This document shows, piece by piece, positions 62,579 through 64,000 of a stretch of DNA of 64,000 nucleotides (position 1 is its first letter; the number at the start of each line of letters is the position of its first letter). Where the stretch lies: positions 124,001 through 188,000 of the forward strand of contig NZ_JAQQWS010000005.1 in assembly GCF_028610675.1 (NCBI RefSeq). The letters are read 5' to 3'. The notes beneath the pieces were generated by a model, which did no database searches, had not been told where the DNA came from, and was given only the letters and a program-made list of their open reading frames with translations. Both the position numbers and the translations under genes were made by a program. This DNA is from Alkalihalobacillus pseudalcaliphilus. Its GTDB lineage: Bacteria; Bacillota; Bacilli; Bacillales; Bacillaceae_D.

Positions 62579-63199
62579 ATGGCGGGTCATGTGGATACAT
62601 CTAAAGGTTTACCTTCTCACCCAGAGAGGGCAACCCTTGAAGGTAAAAACAAATTTCTCGGCTTCTGGTTCTTCCTTGGAGGCGAAACGATTCTATTTGC
62701 GACTTTCTTCGGAACTTACTTAGGCTTACGTAATGGTGTTGCTGATGGTCCAGGTGCAGCTGATATCATTTCTTTACCACTTGTATTTATTATGACAATG
62801 TTTTTATTAACAAGTTCATTAACAAGTGTGTTAGCTATGTTTGCAATGAAGAAGAACAAGTTCAAAACGATGATGGCTTGGATGTGGGTAACAGTTCTAC
62901 TTGGATTGGCATTCTTAGGATTTGAGATTTATGAGTTCTATGAGTATGTGACTCATTATGGACTAGGCTACTCAGAAAGTGCTTTTGCTTCTGCGTTCTA
63001 TTCTTTAGTTGGATTACATGGTGCTCACGTTGTCTTTGGTTTAAGCTGGATTATCGTATTATTAATTCGTTACTCAAGATCAGGGATTACGTTAACGAAC
63101 GCTCCGAAATTCTACGTAGCGAGTCTTTACTGGCATTTCATTGACGTAGTTTGGGTCTTCATCTTCACTGTAGTTTATCTCATGGGAGTAGGAGGCTGA
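62579..63199 (+). CDS. ctaE: Cytochrome caa3 oxidase subunit III
   Basis: A 206-residue membrane subunit with five segments and the subunit III signatures FLGFWFFLGGETILFATFF and GLHGAHVVFGLSWI ending HFIDVVWVFIFTVVYL. It stabilises the oxidase core. ATG 62579 is the base after the ctaD stop, with AAAGGAGG upstream. Confidence 0.96.
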   Translation: MAGHVDTSKGLPSHPERATLEGKNKFLGFWFFLGGETILFATFFGTYLGLRNGVADGPGAADIISLPLVFIMTMFLLTSSLTSVLAMFAMKKNKFKTMMAWMWVTVLLGLAFLGFEIYEFYEYVTHYGLGYSESAFASAFYSLVGLHGAHVVFGLSWIIVLLIRYSRSGITLTNAPKFYVASLYWHFIDVVWVFIFTVVYLMGVGG

Positions 63200-63203
63200 T
63201 CAT

Positions 63204-63548
63204 ATGGCAGATAACTTAAGTACACGTTTTGACAAGAGTGCAATGACGGAGGAAGAAAAACGTCAAACGAAAAAAGAAATAAAGCGCCAAATCATCGTAT
63301 TTGCGTTAATGATTTTCTTAACCGTTATGGCATTTATCGCTGTTGGTAGTGATATTATTCCTCATTCATTCGCGGTACCTTTTATCTTGATCTTAGCTGG
63401 AATTCAATTATTACTACAATTACTGTTCTTTATGCATATGAAAGATAAAGACCATGCATGGGCAAATGCCTTTATGATTACAGGTATCTTTGTAACAGTC
63501 CCAACAATTGCAGCCTTAATGCTTCTATTAGGAATTACAAAGTACTAA
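63204..63548 (+). CDS. ctaF: Cytochrome caa3 oxidase subunit IV
   Basis: A 114-residue subunit with a charged cytoplasmic start (KEIKRQIIVFALM) and three membrane segments, containing LQLLFFMHMKDKDH as in CtaF. Last gene of the operon; a terminator follows at once. The ctaG gene found after ctaF in B. subtilis is not here. Confidence 0.94.
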   Translation: MADNLSTRFDKSAMTEEEKRQTKKEIKRQIIVFALMIFLTVMAFIAVGSDIIPHSFAVPFILILAGIQLLLQLLFFMHMKDKDHAWANAFMITGIFVTVPTIAALMLLLGITKY

Positions 63549-63552
63549 CATG

Positions 63553-63592
63553 AAAAACCTCTTTCAGTATTCATGACTGGAAGAGGTTTTTT
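63553..63592 (+). terminator. Terminator of the ctaCDEF operon
   Basis: AAAACCTCTTTC and GGAAGAGGTTTTTTT pair around AGTATTCATGACT. Confidence 0.85.
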
Positions 63593-63870
63593 TCTTGTGG
63601 AGGACTTTCAAAATCGATCCAAAGCAAGAACTATGATGAAAATGAGCATTCTGCTATGTAGAGTCGTTGAATGAGTGTGAGAAAGAGATAATCTGCAGCT
63701 GCTATAGGAATAAGTGGAGACAGAAAGGGGAAAGAGAAGGGAAAGAGGTATATAAAGGTGTGCTTATCTACAACTCCTGGAGTGAGAATGGTATGTTAGT
63801 GGTAATAAGAGGTTTATCTACAACTGCTAGGAAGAGAAGTGCAGTCAAATTGGGTATAACTTAAACGTAT

Positions 63871-63990
63871 CTGTAGTGCGAGTAACGCACCATGTATCCC
63901 ACTAATTTTTATAAACACCCCACACAAAAATAGCGTTTCGCTTTTTAACTGGTGGCTACTGGTGGCTTTTCGTTCATTTATTTTTTGAAT
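63871..63990 (+). repeat. Degenerate family B and A pieces at window end
   Basis: GTGCGAGTAACGCACCATGT and ATCCCACTAATTTTTA resemble the end of family B (as at 2815-2850 and 31600-31630). AGCGTTTCGCTTTTTAACTG, then GGTGGCTTTTCGTTCATTT resemble the 4.3 kb family A tail. The rest of 63593-63870 shows no supported gene; a 65-codon frame there is rejected. Confidence 0.5.
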
Positions 63991-64000
63991 GAGAAGTACA

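Noticed and set aside
63667..63864. 65-codon frame after the cta operon
   Set aside because: No ribosome site, odd composition, and the DNA contains a short imperfect tandem duplication (TTATCTACAACT twice, about 48 bases apart); looks non-coding.

Overview
The window is a low-GC Firmicutes chromosome, almost certainly Bacillaceae. Gene order follows the Bacillus subtilis ykuQRSTUV, rnjA-ykzG-def-ykyA-pdhABCD-slp-speA-yktA/B-ykzI-suhB and ylaF-typA-ylaH/I/K/L-glsA-ylaN-ctaABCDEF blocks very closely. Very acidic exported lipoproteins (for example at 42263-43111) and a Na+-type amino-acid symporter hint at an alkaliphile or halotolerant species; that is an inference. No rRNA, tRNA, CRISPR array, prophage or transposase gene was seen.

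Layout. 1-2.7 kb: 3' end of a sugar ABC transporter operon with a 6-phosphogluconolactonase-like enzyme. 4.6-10.9 kb: a gluconeogenic switch island (gapB, an unlisted small SR1P-like peptide gene overlapping gapB, ccpN, two tandem PPDK-regulatory proteins, ppdK). 11.4-19.0 kb: yku block, with the acetyl branch of lysine/diaminopimelate synthesis (dapH, class III aminotransferase, dapL), MscS channel, AEC transporter, peroxiredoxin and YkuV. 19.4-26.5 kb: aldouronate (methylglucuronoxylan fragment) utilisation: GH67 alpha-glucuronidase, AraC regulator, LplA/LplB/YtcP-like ABC transporter. 27.0-31.1 kb: minus-strand operon of a LacI regulator, two Gfo/Idh/MocA oxidoreductases and a ThuA-like protein. 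31.7-35.3 kb: RNase J1, RpoY, peptide deformylase, YjcZ-type peptide. 35.5-41.6 kb: YkyA and pyruvate dehydrogenase. 41.6-50.4 kb: lipoproteins, polysaccharide deacetylase, SpeA, ykt genes, symporter, SuhB, YkwC-like. 50.7-57.2 kb: yla block with TypA. 57.3-63.5 kb: heme A synthesis and caa3 cytochrome oxidase.

Central carbon flow is the theme. PDH burns pyruvate, while ppdK makes PEP from pyruvate and gapB drives the reverse glyceraldehyde-3-phosphate step, under CcpN and the PDRP-type kinases/phosphorylases.

The most unusual observations are: (i) an SR1P homologue fused by overlap to gapB rather than at its B. subtilis pdhD-speA locus; (ii) a LacI-family gene whose only correctly placed start codon is ATC; (iii) a dispersed, structured intergenic repeat family (about 213 bp full unit, at least six clear copies), one copy of which supplies the last roughly 40 codons of an AraC regulator, plus a second repeat family that travels with it; (iv) a 25-residue cationic micro-ORF upstream of rpoY-rnjA and a 23-codon leader ORF with a strong ribosome site ahead of pdhA.
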